DNA of 64,000 bases from Candidatus Eisenbergiella merdipullorum (GTDB lineage Bacteria; Bacillota; Clostridia; Lachnospirales; Lachnospiraceae): assembly GCA_019118445.1 (NCBI GenBank), contig DWYY01000003.1, positions 1 to 64,000 of the forward strand, read 5' to 3'. Position 1 is the first letter of the stretch, and every line of letters starts with the position of its first letter. Positions 29,027 through 38,486 of the stretch are shown one piece after another. A program made the position numbers and the translations under genes. The notes beneath the pieces are model-generated. The model was not told the origin of the DNA, did not search any database, and was given only the letters and a program-made list of their open reading frames with translations.

Positions 29027-29953
29027 CTACCACAGACTGCTTTTTGTCATTTTTCTGCTCACCGCATTCGCGGTTATCAAAAGAATGCAGTTCACTACGG
29101 AATTCATCAGCCCGATCGCGGTGGAATAGCTCCAATTCTGTTCCAATAATCCGGAGCGGTATACATAGGAAGAAATGATATCCGCGGTCTCATAAGTGGC
29201 TTCATTATACAGCAGGATCGTTTTCTCATATCCCATTCCCATCAGACTGCCAAAGCGCAGGATCAGCATCATGATAATGGTAGGCATCAGTCCCGGGATC
29301 GTAATGGAAATTGCCTGACGCAGCTTCCCCGCCCCGTCAATGGCCGCTGCTTCGTACAATTGGGCGTCGATCCCGGAAAGGGCCGCCAGATAAATGATGG
29401 AGCCCCAGCCCACCTCCTGCCAGATACCGGAGAGTATATAGATCGGCCGATAGAGGGAGGGCTGCTGCAGCAACGGGATCCTTTCCCCTCCAAATGCCGC
29501 TATGATGTCGTTCAGCAGACCATCCGTCAGGCAGAAATCCTTGATCAGGCCGACGATCACCACCAGAGATATGAAATGCGGAAGATAGGTTACCGTCTGT
29601 ATGATCCTCTTGAATTTTCCGTTTTTCACCTCATTCAGAAGAAGGGCCAGCAGGATAGGCGCCGGGAAGCCGAACAGCAGGCTGTAAAAGCTGAGCAGCA
29701 GCGTATTGCGCATCAGCCGTACAAAATAATAACTGTCAAAGAAACGGATAAAATGCTTCATCCCCACCCATTCGCTGCCCCATATTCCTTTGGCCGGGCG
29801 GTAATCCTGAAATGCGATCAGCGCTCCATACATGGGCTTATAACAGAACAGCAGATACCAAAGCACGACAGGAACAGCCATCAGGTATAACATTTTATTT
29901 CTGTACCAGTCTTTTCTGACCTGATTCCCAAACTTACTCTTCTTTTTCATCAA
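29027..29953 (-). CDS. ABC transporter permease (LplB-type)
   Basis: 'YKPMYGALIAFQDYRPAKGIWGSEWVGMKHFIRFF'; 'LYEAAAIDGAGKLRQAISITIPGLMPTI'. Confidence 0.93.
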   Translation of the reverse strand: MMKKKSKFGNQVRKDWYRNKMLYLMAVPVVLWYLLFCYKPMYGALIAFQDYRPAKGIWGSEWVGMKHFIRFFDSYYFVRLMRNTLLLSFYSLLFGFPAPILLALLLNEVKNGKFKRIIQTVTYLPHFISLVVIVGLIKDFCLTDGLLNDIIAAFGGERIPLLQQPSLYRPIYILSGIWQEVGWGSIIYLAALSGIDAQLYEAAAIDGAGKLRQAISITIPGLMPTIIMMLILRFGSLMGMGYEKTILLYNEATYETADIISSYVYRSGLLEQNWSYSTAIGLMNSVVNCILLITANAVSRKMTKSSLW

Positions 29954-29971
29954 TGCAACTCCTTTTAAAAA

Positions 29972-29993
29972 GAGGGCGCCTTCAGGCGCCCTC
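29972..29993 (-). terminator. Intra-operon hairpin + T-run between the binding-protein and permease genes
   Basis: Minus strand GAGGGCGCC-tgaa-GGCGCCCTC-TTTTT. Confidence 0.75.
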
Positions 29994-30003
29994 CTGTCCG
30001 GGT

Positions 30004-31668
30004 TTATCTGCTCAGATAGCGGTCATACGCGGCCTGTCTCATTTCCACAGCTCTTTCCAGTCCCATACTCTCCAAGGTATTCAGATATTCATCAAATCCC
30101 GTCTCCACATCTTCGGTTCCCATGATAAATTTTGCATTCATCTCACTCACATACGTCTGCACTTCATTCATGATCGACACATATTCATCGTTGTCTTCGT
30201 CCGCAATATACAGGGTAGGAAGCAGATGCTCTTTGGCATTGGTATCCGCCCAGGTGCTCAGGGCTTCCCTGGCTTCATCGATCTGCAGGATCTGGGTCTG
30301 ATAATCCCAGGACTGTATGAATGCACCGTTGGCAGGAGCGATTGCATATTTGCACCATGCCTGTGTGATGTTCCATCCATCCGGATTGTTTGTCACTTCC
30401 TCCGTCATGGTGGGCTTTCCGTCTACCATTGTATAGGATACGCCCTCCACGCCGAAATTGGCCAGCAGGGATCCCGCTTCCGTATATTCATAATCCAGGA
30501 CCTGCGCGGCCAGCACAGGATCCTTACAGCTTGCGCCGATCGCGATTCCACCATAGCTGTATCTGGATTCCATGTACCCGTATTCCGGTTTTTCTCCCTT
30601 ATTGAGCACCGGCCATTTAGTGGCGATCAGGGTGTAATCCGGATCTTCCTCCCTGGCCGCCAGCGTAACATTCTGCAGTCCGCTTGCCACCCACATGTAG
30701 GTTGCCCCGGAAGCGCCGTTCGTCATTTTCACAGATGTCAGATCGTCGCCTCCGGAAAACATATCTTTGTCCAGCAGTCCCTCTTCCCACCAGGCTGCCA
30801 TCGTCTTTAAATATTCCTTGTAATCTTCTGTGGCAGCCGTATAGATCACCTGATCCCCCTCCAGGCGGAATTCATCCCCAACTCCATAGGCATAAGACCA
30901 GATCAGCCCATGACTCGGCGTATAGGGAGCTGTTGCACCCATCTGATCCTTAAAGGCAGTCAGGACGGTATGCCATTCTTCCACCGTCTCCGGAACTTCC
31001 AGCCCGCATTCCTCCAGCCAGTCCTTGCGGATCATGGGACCTCTGGATGTGCACATAGCTTCCACCTCCCGGATCATGGGGAAGCTGTAGTATCTGCCGT
31101 CTTCCGTCTGGATTTCCTTATCGATATCCGGATTCTCGTCCAGATAAGCGCGCAGGGCGGGACAGTATTCATTGATGAGATCCGTCAGATCCAGGATGAT
31201 GCCCTCATCAATCGCCTTCCCGGGCCCGCCGGGATAATTTTTCCAGTTATACTCCCACAGATCCGGATAGGTACCGTCTGCGATCATCAGGTTAAACTGT
31301 TCATTCGTCTGTCCAGAAGCCGGATGCTGGAATTCAATGGTCACCCCCGTCTGCTCCTGCCACTGCTTCCCATACTCCGTTTCCCCAAGGCTGCTGAAAT
31401 TGGCCGCCACATTTGCATTAAGCTCTCCCCAATAAACCAGGGTCTCATCCGTCTTTAGAGGATAGACGACCTCTCCTCCGGCCTCCTGGCTTTCCGATGC
31501 AGCGGTTTCGGAAGCCTCCTCGCTCTGGGAGGGTTCTTCTGAAACAGAAGCCTCCTGCTGCGCTGTACTCTCATTTGTCTGCGCAGTCTGTCCGGAACCG
31601 CATCCTGCCAGAGCGGATGCAGCAACCATTGCCGCAAGCAACATGGCTGATACTTTTTTCTTCTTCAA
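30004..31668 (-). CDS. Extracellular solute-binding lipoprotein of sugar ABC importer (LplA-type)
   Basis: TTG start, MKKKKVSAMLLAAMVAASALAGCGSG lipobox; E/S-rich linker; family-1 solute-binding architecture. Confidence 0.9.
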   Translation of the reverse strand: MKKKKVSAMLLAAMVAASALAGCGSGQTAQTNESTAQQEASVSEEPSQSEEASETAASESQEAGGEVVYPLKTDETLVYWGELNANVAANFSSLGETEYGKQWQEQTGVTIEFQHPASGQTNEQFNLMIADGTYPDLWEYNWKNYPGGPGKAIDEGIILDLTDLINEYCPALRAYLDENPDIDKEIQTEDGRYYSFPMIREVEAMCTSRGPMIRKDWLEECGLEVPETVEEWHTVLTAFKDQMGATAPYTPSHGLIWSYAYGVGDEFRLEGDQVIYTAATEDYKEYLKTMAAWWEEGLLDKDMFSGGDDLTSVKMTNGASGATYMWVASGLQNVTLAAREEDPDYTLIATKWPVLNKGEKPEYGYMESRYSYGGIAIGASCKDPVLAAQVLDYEYTEAGSLLANFGVEGVSYTMVDGKPTMTEEVTNNPDGWNITQAWCKYAIAPANGAFIQSWDYQTQILQIDEAREALSTWADTNAKEHLLPTLYIADEDNDEYVSIMNEVQTYVSEMNAKFIMGTEDVETGFDEYLNTLESMGLERAVEMRQAAYDRYLSR

Positions 31669-31826
31669 TCCCGTTTCCTCCTTTTCTTCCTCCGGTTCTT
31701 TTCTTTCTCCGGTATTTCGGTTTTTATCGGCAAATCCATCATAGCCCCCTTTTTTCTCTGATTGATAGGCTCAATTTGCAAAAACAGGTTGGCAAATAAC
31801 CAACCGGCCGCCAGCCTGTTTGCTTT

Positions 31827-34136
31827 TTAACTATGATTTTCTTTTTTGTCGATCCCCTGAAATTGTCCCGGAGTCACCCCCACCATTTTACGGAAAACCC
31901 TGATAAAAGCAGAACTGTCACGGAATCCGGTGCGCACAGCGGTTTCCTGAACGCTCACACCCTGCTTCAGCAGCCTTTTCGCTTCCTTGATCCTGGTTTC
32001 ATTGATGATGGTCAGCAGGCTTTTTCCGGTCTGTTTCTTCAGGATGGCGGATAGATACGCCGGTGTCATTTGAAATTTGAGGCCAGTCTGTGCCACATTC
32101 AGATCAGGATCCCTGTAATTCTCTTTTACATATGTCAAAATCTCCTGACACAGCTTATGATGCTGATGAGTTTTCCGGTCGACTTCCATCTCTGTCTCGA
32201 GATTCCTTCCCGTCTCTTCCATTCCCGCCGTCAGATCCAGCACCGTCTGTTTCAGGATCATCTTATTATCTTCTATGGATATTTTCATGGAAATCCGGCT
32301 CAAACCCGCAATGTCCGTGCCGTTTCTTCCCATACGGTCCGCCGCTCTCCTGACGGTAGCGCAGATATTATACAGAAGGCATTTGAATACTTCCGGCGCG
32401 TCCCTGTTAAGCAGCATGTTCGTATCCAGAATTTTTTCTATCATGGATACGGCATATTCTCCATTTCCGGAAACGATCGCCGTAATGATCAGCTCTTCTG
32501 TCTCAACCGGATAGTCATAACAGTTTACAGCCTCTGTTCTGATGTCACGATAGCTGATATAGTCGTCATCCTCCAGGGCAAGGAATTCTTCCGTCTGACA
32601 TGCTTCCTCGTAAGAAAGATTGATCCCTTCTGGTCCCTTGTGAATGCTTCCCGCTGCCGCCAACACTTTAAACTGAAAGTGCTTCTGGATAAAGTCCTGG
32701 TATTTTTCCACAGTTTCCTGAATTTCCGCTTCCACATCTTCTTCGTTCATCCGGACTGCAACGGCAACCGTATCCCCCAGATATGCTGTCTTCTGAAAAT
32801 AATGCTCGCCTATCCCTTCTTCAAAAACATTCCTGATGATGAAACGTCTGAGGTTGTTTGTCGAAATCCGGTCTGCCTCATTTTCCGCCGGATATTTTTC
32901 TATTTTAAGAAGGAGCACCATGCAGTATTTTCCCTGAAACATTTCCTTGAGCTTTTGCAGTTCCGGCGTATTTTCAAGCATTCCGCAGGGCATCCGGAAC
33001 AGATTCTCCAGATAATATTCTTCGACCACATGGTTCATATACTCCATTTTCTGCCGAAATCCGGACCGTTCCTCAAACAGCTTTCTGGATTTTTCCTCCA
33101 GATACAGATATTCATTTTCCACACCGCTGCCGTTTCCTTCCTCTCCGGAAGAAGAAAAAAGCTCCACCAGCCTTCGCAGAGGCCCATAATTGAGTTTCAT
33201 CAGATACCTGGAGATCAGAACCCCCACCATCAGGCAGAGCACATTGGTAACCACGAAAAAATTACGAACCTTTCCGGTTACTCCTGTGATCAGATTTTCC
33301 GGCATCAGGATAACATATTTTAAATTTCCGTTCTGTGAAGGAAGCGAACGGACAAGGTACTCTTTTCTGTTCCAATTGAGCTTAAAATCTCCGCCTTCTT
33401 CCAGATCCTCACTGCGGAACGCCAGGCCATTCACCCCGCGGGAGCACAGAATCACATCTTCCTTCTCATCAACGATCGCCCATTCCAGATTTTCATTCCA
33501 GGCACCCGACTCTATTCTTGCGCTCAATACATCCACATCCATCCAGATCCCGATGACTGCCGGGGAGGTTTTCCCTTTTTTTAAAGACGGCTGCAATATC
33601 AGGATCGAGGAATGATCCTGCGACCACTTTGCTTCCATAGAAAGGATCCGCTCCGGTTTCTCAGACAGCAGACTTGCTTTCAACAGATCCGCTTCTTCGA
33701 TATGATCCGTGCAGAAATAATCGATGTAAAAATCCAGATCCATGCGGCCCTTACTGGACGCAACTACATCCTGATCCTTAAAATACACAAAAATATCAGA
33801 ACAGTAGGATTGGTCTAATTCCTGAATCTCATGACAAAGAGAAGCGATATTCCAATCTCTCTTTTTTATCAATTCTTCATTATCACTGTATATTTCAGCT
33901 ATCTTGCCGTTCATCACCAACTGTACCAGACAGTTCTGTGCATATTGGAATTCTCTGTCGCAGGTCTTTTGAGTATTGATCAAATAATTTCGATTGGAAA
34001 TATCTGTCTGTCCTTTTACCACATGATAAGTATTGAAATAAAAGACAATGCCCGCGCAGACGGGTATCAACAAAATCATGATATAAGATACAGCCTGCCT
34101 CCGATAATATTTCCCATTTCTTTGCATACGCTCCAC
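31827..34136 (-). CDS. Membrane-anchored AraC family transcriptional regulator
   Basis: Two TM segments bracketing an extracytoplasmic domain; C-terminal HTH 'LSAILKKQTGKSLLTIINETRIKEAKRLLKQGVSVQETAVRTGFRDSSAFIRVFRKMVGVTPGQFQ'. Confidence 0.92.
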   Translation of the reverse strand: MERMQRNGKYYRRQAVSYIMILLIPVCAGIVFYFNTYHVVKGQTDISNRNYLINTQKTCDREFQYAQNCLVQLVMNGKIAEIYSDNEELIKKRDWNIASLCHEIQELDQSYCSDIFVYFKDQDVVASSKGRMDLDFYIDYFCTDHIEEADLLKASLLSEKPERILSMEAKWSQDHSSILILQPSLKKGKTSPAVIGIWMDVDVLSARIESGAWNENLEWAIVDEKEDVILCSRGVNGLAFRSEDLEEGGDFKLNWNRKEYLVRSLPSQNGNLKYVILMPENLITGVTGKVRNFFVVTNVLCLMVGVLISRYLMKLNYGPLRRLVELFSSSGEEGNGSGVENEYLYLEEKSRKLFEERSGFRQKMEYMNHVVEEYYLENLFRMPCGMLENTPELQKLKEMFQGKYCMVLLLKIEKYPAENEADRISTNNLRRFIIRNVFEEGIGEHYFQKTAYLGDTVAVAVRMNEEDVEAEIQETVEKYQDFIQKHFQFKVLAAAGSIHKGPEGINLSYEEACQTEEFLALEDDDYISYRDIRTEAVNCYDYPVETEELIITAIVSGNGEYAVSMIEKILDTNMLLNRDAPEVFKCLLYNICATVRRAADRMGRNGTDIAGLSRISMKISIEDNKMILKQTVLDLTAGMEETGRNLETEMEVDRKTHQHHKLCQEILTYVKENYRDPDLNVAQTGLKFQMTPAYLSAILKKQTGKSLLTIINETRIKEAKRLLKQGVSVQETAVRTGFRDSSAFIRVFRKMVGVTPGQFQGIDKKENHS

Positions 34137-34182
34137 CCTCTTTTTTGCAGTTTCTCCCTAACATTACTATTATAAATTCTTT

Positions 34183-34205
34183 TTTGCATCCAAAAAATAT
34201 GCAAA
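34183..34205. promoter_or_regulatory. Inverted repeat in araC/cysD intergenic region
   Basis: TTTGCAT-N9-ATGCAAA upstream of the -10-like TATAAT of the minus-strand araC gene. Confidence 0.35.
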
Positions 34206-34463
34206 TTTCCAAAACCGATAGGCATATCGCAAAATAGCTGTTTTCTGAGTCATTTTTTGCAAAGAATCCACTTGAATTATTTCTTATTTGGATTTATGAA
34301 TTTAGACACAGAATGTTCACAGTTTTGTCTTAAAATTGAAATTGATTTCACACTATATTTCAGCAGATAACCTGGGCCCTGGTGGACGTGCAGCATCTGA
34401 CGCAGCCGAGAAACCTTTGCAATGGACCATATCCCCAGGATCAGTCCCGGAAAGGAGACTATC

Positions 34464-35363
34464 TTGAAGCCTTTAGACCATCTGAGCACTCTGGAGGCGG
34501 AATCCATCTATATCATGAGGGAGGTCGCTGCAGAGTGTGAAAAGCCTGTCATGCTCTATTCTATCGGGAAGGACAGTTCTGTCATGCTGCACCTTGCCAG
34601 AAAGGCTTTTTATCCGGAGGATCCTCCATTTCCTTTTCTCCACATTGATACTACCTGGAAATTTCATGAAATGATCGAATTCCGTGACGCGACCGCCAAA
34701 AAGTACGGTCTGAACATGCTGGTCTATACCAACATGGACGGCGTGCGTCAGGGCATCAATCCCTTCGACCACGGCGCTGCATATACGGACATCATGAAAA
34801 CCCAGGCGTTGAAAGCGGCACTGAAGCAGTATGGCTTTACGGCAGCCTTTGGCGGCGGCAGACGGGACGAGGAAAAATCCAGAGCGAAGGAGCGGATTTT
34901 CTCCTTCCGGAACGCCGAGCAGACCTGGGACCCCAAAAACCAGCGCCCGGAGATGTGGAAGCTGTACAACACCAGGATCCACAAGGGAGAGAGCATCCGG
35001 GTCTTCCCTCTCTCCAACTGGACGGAGGCCGACATCTGGCAATACATCAAACGGGAAAATATTGAGATCGTCTCCCTGTATTATGCCAAGGAGCGTCCCT
35101 GCATCTACCGCGACGGCAACATCATCATGGTGGATGACGACAGGCTGAAGCTGCGCCCCGGCGAAAAGATCGAATATAAAAAGATCCGTTTCCGCACCCT
35201 CGGCTGTTATCCCCTCACAGGCGGCATGGAATCGGATGCGGATACATTGGATAAGATCATAGCTGAAACGCTCGGAGCCGTATACTCGGAGCGCACCAGC
35301 CGCGTGATCGACCACGAAGCGGCCGGCAGCATGGAACGCAGAAAAAGGGAGGGGTATTTCTGA
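34464..35363 (+). CDS. cysD: Sulfate adenylyltransferase subunit CysD
   Basis: [54 protein letters not shown] start after AAAGGAG (longer ATG ORF from 34422 possible). Confidence 0.95.
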   Translation: MKPLDHLSTLEAESIYIMREVAAECEKPVMLYSIGKDSSVMLHLARKAFYPEDPPFPFLHIDTTWKFHEMIEFRDATAKKYGLNMLVYTNMDGVRQGINPFDHGAAYTDIMKTQALKAALKQYGFTAAFGGGRRDEEKSRAKERIFSFRNAEQTWDPKNQRPEMWKLYNTRIHKGESIRVFPLSNWTEADIWQYIKRENIEIVSLYYAKERPCIYRDGNIIMVDDDRLKLRPGEKIEYKKIRFRTLGCYPLTGGMESDADTLDKIIAETLGAVYSERTSRVIDHEAAGSMERRKREGYF

Positions 35364-37192
35364 TGAAGGACCTGTTAAAATTTCTTACCTGCGGCAGCGT
35401 GGACGACGGAAAATCCACGCTGATCGGCCACATGCTTTATGACAGCAAACAGCTCTACGCGGATCAGGAACAGGCGCTCCAGCTTGACAGCCGGGTCGGC
35501 AGCGCGGACGGCCAGATCGATTATTCCCTGCTGCTGGACGGACTCATGAGCGAGCGGGAACAGGGGATCACCATCGACGTGGCCTACCGCTATTTCAAGA
35601 CGGAGGCGCGCAGCTATATCGTGGCGGACGCCCCCGGTCATGAGGAGTATACCCGCAATATGGCCGTGGCCGCCTCCTTCGCCCAGCTTGCCGTCATCCT
35701 TATCGACGCCTCAAAGGGCGTTCAGATCCAGACCAGACGCCATGCCCGGATCTGCTATCTGATGGGTATCCGCGACATGGTCTTTGCCGTCAACAAAATG
35801 GACATGGTGGGATACGACAGACAGCGCTTCAAGGAAATTGAAAGCGCCATCCATGAGATGACAGAGCCTTTTCCCTTAAACAGCCTTGCCATCATCCCGG
35901 TTTCCGCCACAATGGGAGACAATATCACGGAGCATTCTGACCGGATGCCCTGGTACAGCGGGCCTTCTCTTCTGGACTATCTGGATCAGGTCGAGATCGC
36001 TCCTTCTACGGAGAGTACGGATTTCACCATGCCGGTGCAGAGGGTGTGCCGTCCCAATTCCTCCTTCCGGGGCTTTCAGGGCCAGATCGAGAGCGGAAGC
36101 GTCCGCGTCGGCGATGAGATCCGCAGCCTTCCCAGCGGAGAAACCGCTGTGGTAACCGACATTCTCACAGGCTTTGATGAAGTGGAGGAAGCCGTGGCCG
36201 GACAGCCCGTGACCATTCAGCTCGGCCGGGAGATCGACATTTCCCGGGGCTGTGTGCTGGTAAAAGGAAAGGGCCATCCCATTTCAGAAAGCTTCACCGC
36301 CACGCTTTTGTGGATGGACGAATCCCCCCTGATGCCAGGCGTCAATTACATTCTCAAGCTGGGGACCAAAATGACAAACGCCACCGTCATGGACATCCAG
36401 TATAAGGTGGACATCCACAGCGGACGCCATGTCCCCGCCGACCGGCTTTATAAAAACGAGATCGGCGTCTGCAATATCCTGGTATCGGAAAAGATCATCC
36501 TGGATACCTTTGAAAAAAGCCAGCCCATGGGCGGCCTGATCCTGATCGACCAGGTCACCAACCATACCTGTGCGGGAGGAACGGTGAAAGCCGTCACATC
36601 CGGCTATGGGGATCTGTTCTGGCATGATTTTGACCTCACCAGGGATATCCGCGCCAGAAACATGGGGCAGAATCCCCTTACCATCTGGTTCACCGGACTG
36701 TCCGGCTCCGGGAAATCCACGCTGGCCAACGCCCTGGAAAAGAGGCTGTACGCCATGGGCATGCATACCATGGTGCTGGATGGGGATAATATCCGTCTGG
36801 GCCTGAACCGGGACCTGGGCTTTTCCGAGGAGGACAGGATCGAGAATATCCGCAGGATCGCCCAGGTGGCAAAACTGATGAACGACGCCGGCCTGATCGT
36901 GCTGACCGCCTTTATCTCCCCGTTCCACAGGGACCGGGACAACGCCCGCAAGATCATCGGCGACTCTTTTATCGAGGTCTATGTGAACACCCCTCTGGAG
37001 GAATGTGAGCGCCGCGATATCAAACACCTCTACCAGAAAGCGCGCAAGGGAGAGATCCATGATTTCACCGGGATCAGCAGTCCATATGAGGTCCCTGAAA
37101 ATCCGGATATCACGGTTGATACCACCGGACGCGCCGTGGAAGCCTGCGTCTCCGATATTCTGGAGAAGCTTGCGCCTTACCTGAAAAAATGA
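35363..37192 (+). CDS. cysNC: Bifunctional CysN/CysC: sulfate adenylyltransferase GTPase subunit fused to APS kinase
   Basis: GSVDDGKSTLIGHMLYDSK GTPase N-terminus; C-terminal 'WFTGLSGSGKSTLANALEKRLYAMGMHTMVLDGDNIRLGLNRDLGFSEEDR'. Confidence 0.96.
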   Translation: MKDLLKFLTCGSVDDGKSTLIGHMLYDSKQLYADQEQALQLDSRVGSADGQIDYSLLLDGLMSEREQGITIDVAYRYFKTEARSYIVADAPGHEEYTRNMAVAASFAQLAVILIDASKGVQIQTRRHARICYLMGIRDMVFAVNKMDMVGYDRQRFKEIESAIHEMTEPFPLNSLAIIPVSATMGDNITEHSDRMPWYSGPSLLDYLDQVEIAPSTESTDFTMPVQRVCRPNSSFRGFQGQIESGSVRVGDEIRSLPSGETAVVTDILTGFDEVEEAVAGQPVTIQLGREIDISRGCVLVKGKGHPISESFTATLLWMDESPLMPGVNYILKLGTKMTNATVMDIQYKVDIHSGRHVPADRLYKNEIGVCNILVSEKIILDTFEKSQPMGGLILIDQVTNHTCAGGTVKAVTSGYGDLFWHDFDLTRDIRARNMGQNPLTIWFTGLSGSGKSTLANALEKRLYAMGMHTMVLDGDNIRLGLNRDLGFSEEDRIENIRRIAQVAKLMNDAGLIVLTAFISPFHRDRDNARKIIGDSFIEVYVNTPLEECERRDIKHLYQKARKGEIHDFTGISSPYEVPENPDITVDTTGRAVEACVSDILEKLAPYLKK

Positions 37193-38430
37193 GCTGTTAC
37201 TATGAGAAGGAGAAATACGGGATGAAAGGAAAGAAGACAAAGCTGTCATTTATCTGCATCGGATTCCAGAAATGCGGAACCACATCCCTGTACGATCTGC
37301 TCAGACAACACCCAAACATCTATCTGACAGAAGACGTGAAGGAACCGATGTTTTACCGGGTTCATCTTGTCCGCCGGATCCTCGGCTCCGGCTGGTATCG
37401 GAAAAGATATTTCGGGCATCTGGAGGAAGCCAGACAGATGCCTCCCGCCGCGCGGCGCAGAACCTCTGAAAACGTAGGGCTTCTCACCGGACGCCGGGGG
37501 AAGACGTCCTCCGCCGGTACAGATCCATCCAAAGCCTGCGCAGCCACTTCCAAAGCCTGCGCAGCCGGACCGGAAGACAGCGCTGTATCTGTTTCAGGAA
37601 CGGATCATGCTGCGCCGGCAGCTTCTGACCAGAGCCAGGCAGACGGCAGACATGCTTCCGTCCTCTATCCGGGAGAGATCAACGCGGGCCTTGGTTTTAA
37701 CGGCTGCGCCCGCTGGCTTGGCAGGGATTTTACCCACGACACAAAGCTGATCTTCATGATGCGTGACCCGGCGGACCGCTGCTATTCCGCTTATAAATAC
37801 TTTCTCGCCCTCGGCTTCCTGCCCATGTCTGTGGCGGCGGATGATAAAAAAAGAGGACATGCTGCGGCCTTCGACAGCTATGTCCGCTCTGTCCTGCTCA
37901 ATCCACACCGCCGGAAGGAGATCAGGAGGCACCGCATGAAATATCTCTGCTTTTCCCAGGGCAACTACGCCTGCTGCATCCGGGAATACCTGCGCAGTTT
38001 CCCCAGAGAAAACATGAAGTTCATCTTCTTTGAGGAGTTCATCCGAGATGAGGAAGGCGTGACGAAGGATCTTCTCCGGTTTTTGCAGATTCCCGAAGCT
38101 CCGGGGATGTCCTATCATGTGAAAAGCAACGAGACCAACTTTCGGGCGGCTTCTCCGGTCTGCGCCAAAATCCTTCTCCTGTTCCAGGGTATGTACTATC
38201 TGTTCTTTGAATTTTTAAACATGGGACGCCGCTGCCCGGGATTTTTCCGGAAATTCATGGCATTCTATGACTGGAGCATGGATAAATGCACCCGTCCGGA
38301 AACAGATGCCTCCAAAATGCTGCCATCCACCAGAAAGCTCCTGAATCGCTACTATCAGAATGAGATCAGGAAAGTGGAGGAGCTTTCCGGCCGCAGCGTG
38401 CCTGAAAGCTGGGCACGCTGCGGAAAATAA
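37189..38430 (+). CDS. Sulfotransferase (PAPS-dependent, heparan-sulfotransferase-like)
   Basis: 5'-PSB-like 'SFICIGFQKCGTTSLYDLLRQHPNIYLT'; 3'-PB-like 'LIFMMRDPADRCYSAYKY'; C-terminal 'MLPSTRKLLNRYYQNEIRKVEELSGR'; ATGA overlap with cysNC. Confidence 0.88.
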   Translation: MSCYYEKEKYGMKGKKTKLSFICIGFQKCGTTSLYDLLRQHPNIYLTEDVKEPMFYRVHLVRRILGSGWYRKRYFGHLEEARQMPPAARRRTSENVGLLTGRRGKTSSAGTDPSKACAATSKACAAGPEDSAVSVSGTDHAAPAASDQSQADGRHASVLYPGEINAGLGFNGCARWLGRDFTHDTKLIFMMRDPADRCYSAYKYFLALGFLPMSVAADDKKRGHAAAFDSYVRSVLLNPHRRKEIRRHRMKYLCFSQGNYACCIREYLRSFPRENMKFIFFEEFIRDEEGVTKDLLRFLQIPEAPGMSYHVKSNETNFRAASPVCAKILLLFQGMYYLFFEFLNMGRRCPGFFRKFMAFYDWSMDKCTRPETDASKMLPSTRKLLNRYYQNEIRKVEELSGRSVPESWARCGK

Positions 38431-38486
38431 CCAGAGAAAAGGGATTCCGGCGCAGGCGGCGGAACAAACGGGAATGGAACCGGCTG

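Noticed and set aside
34330-34463. Possible SAM or cysteine-linked riboswitch upstream of cysD
   Set aside because: No S-box or T-box core motif found by eye; a covariance-model search would be needed to be sure.
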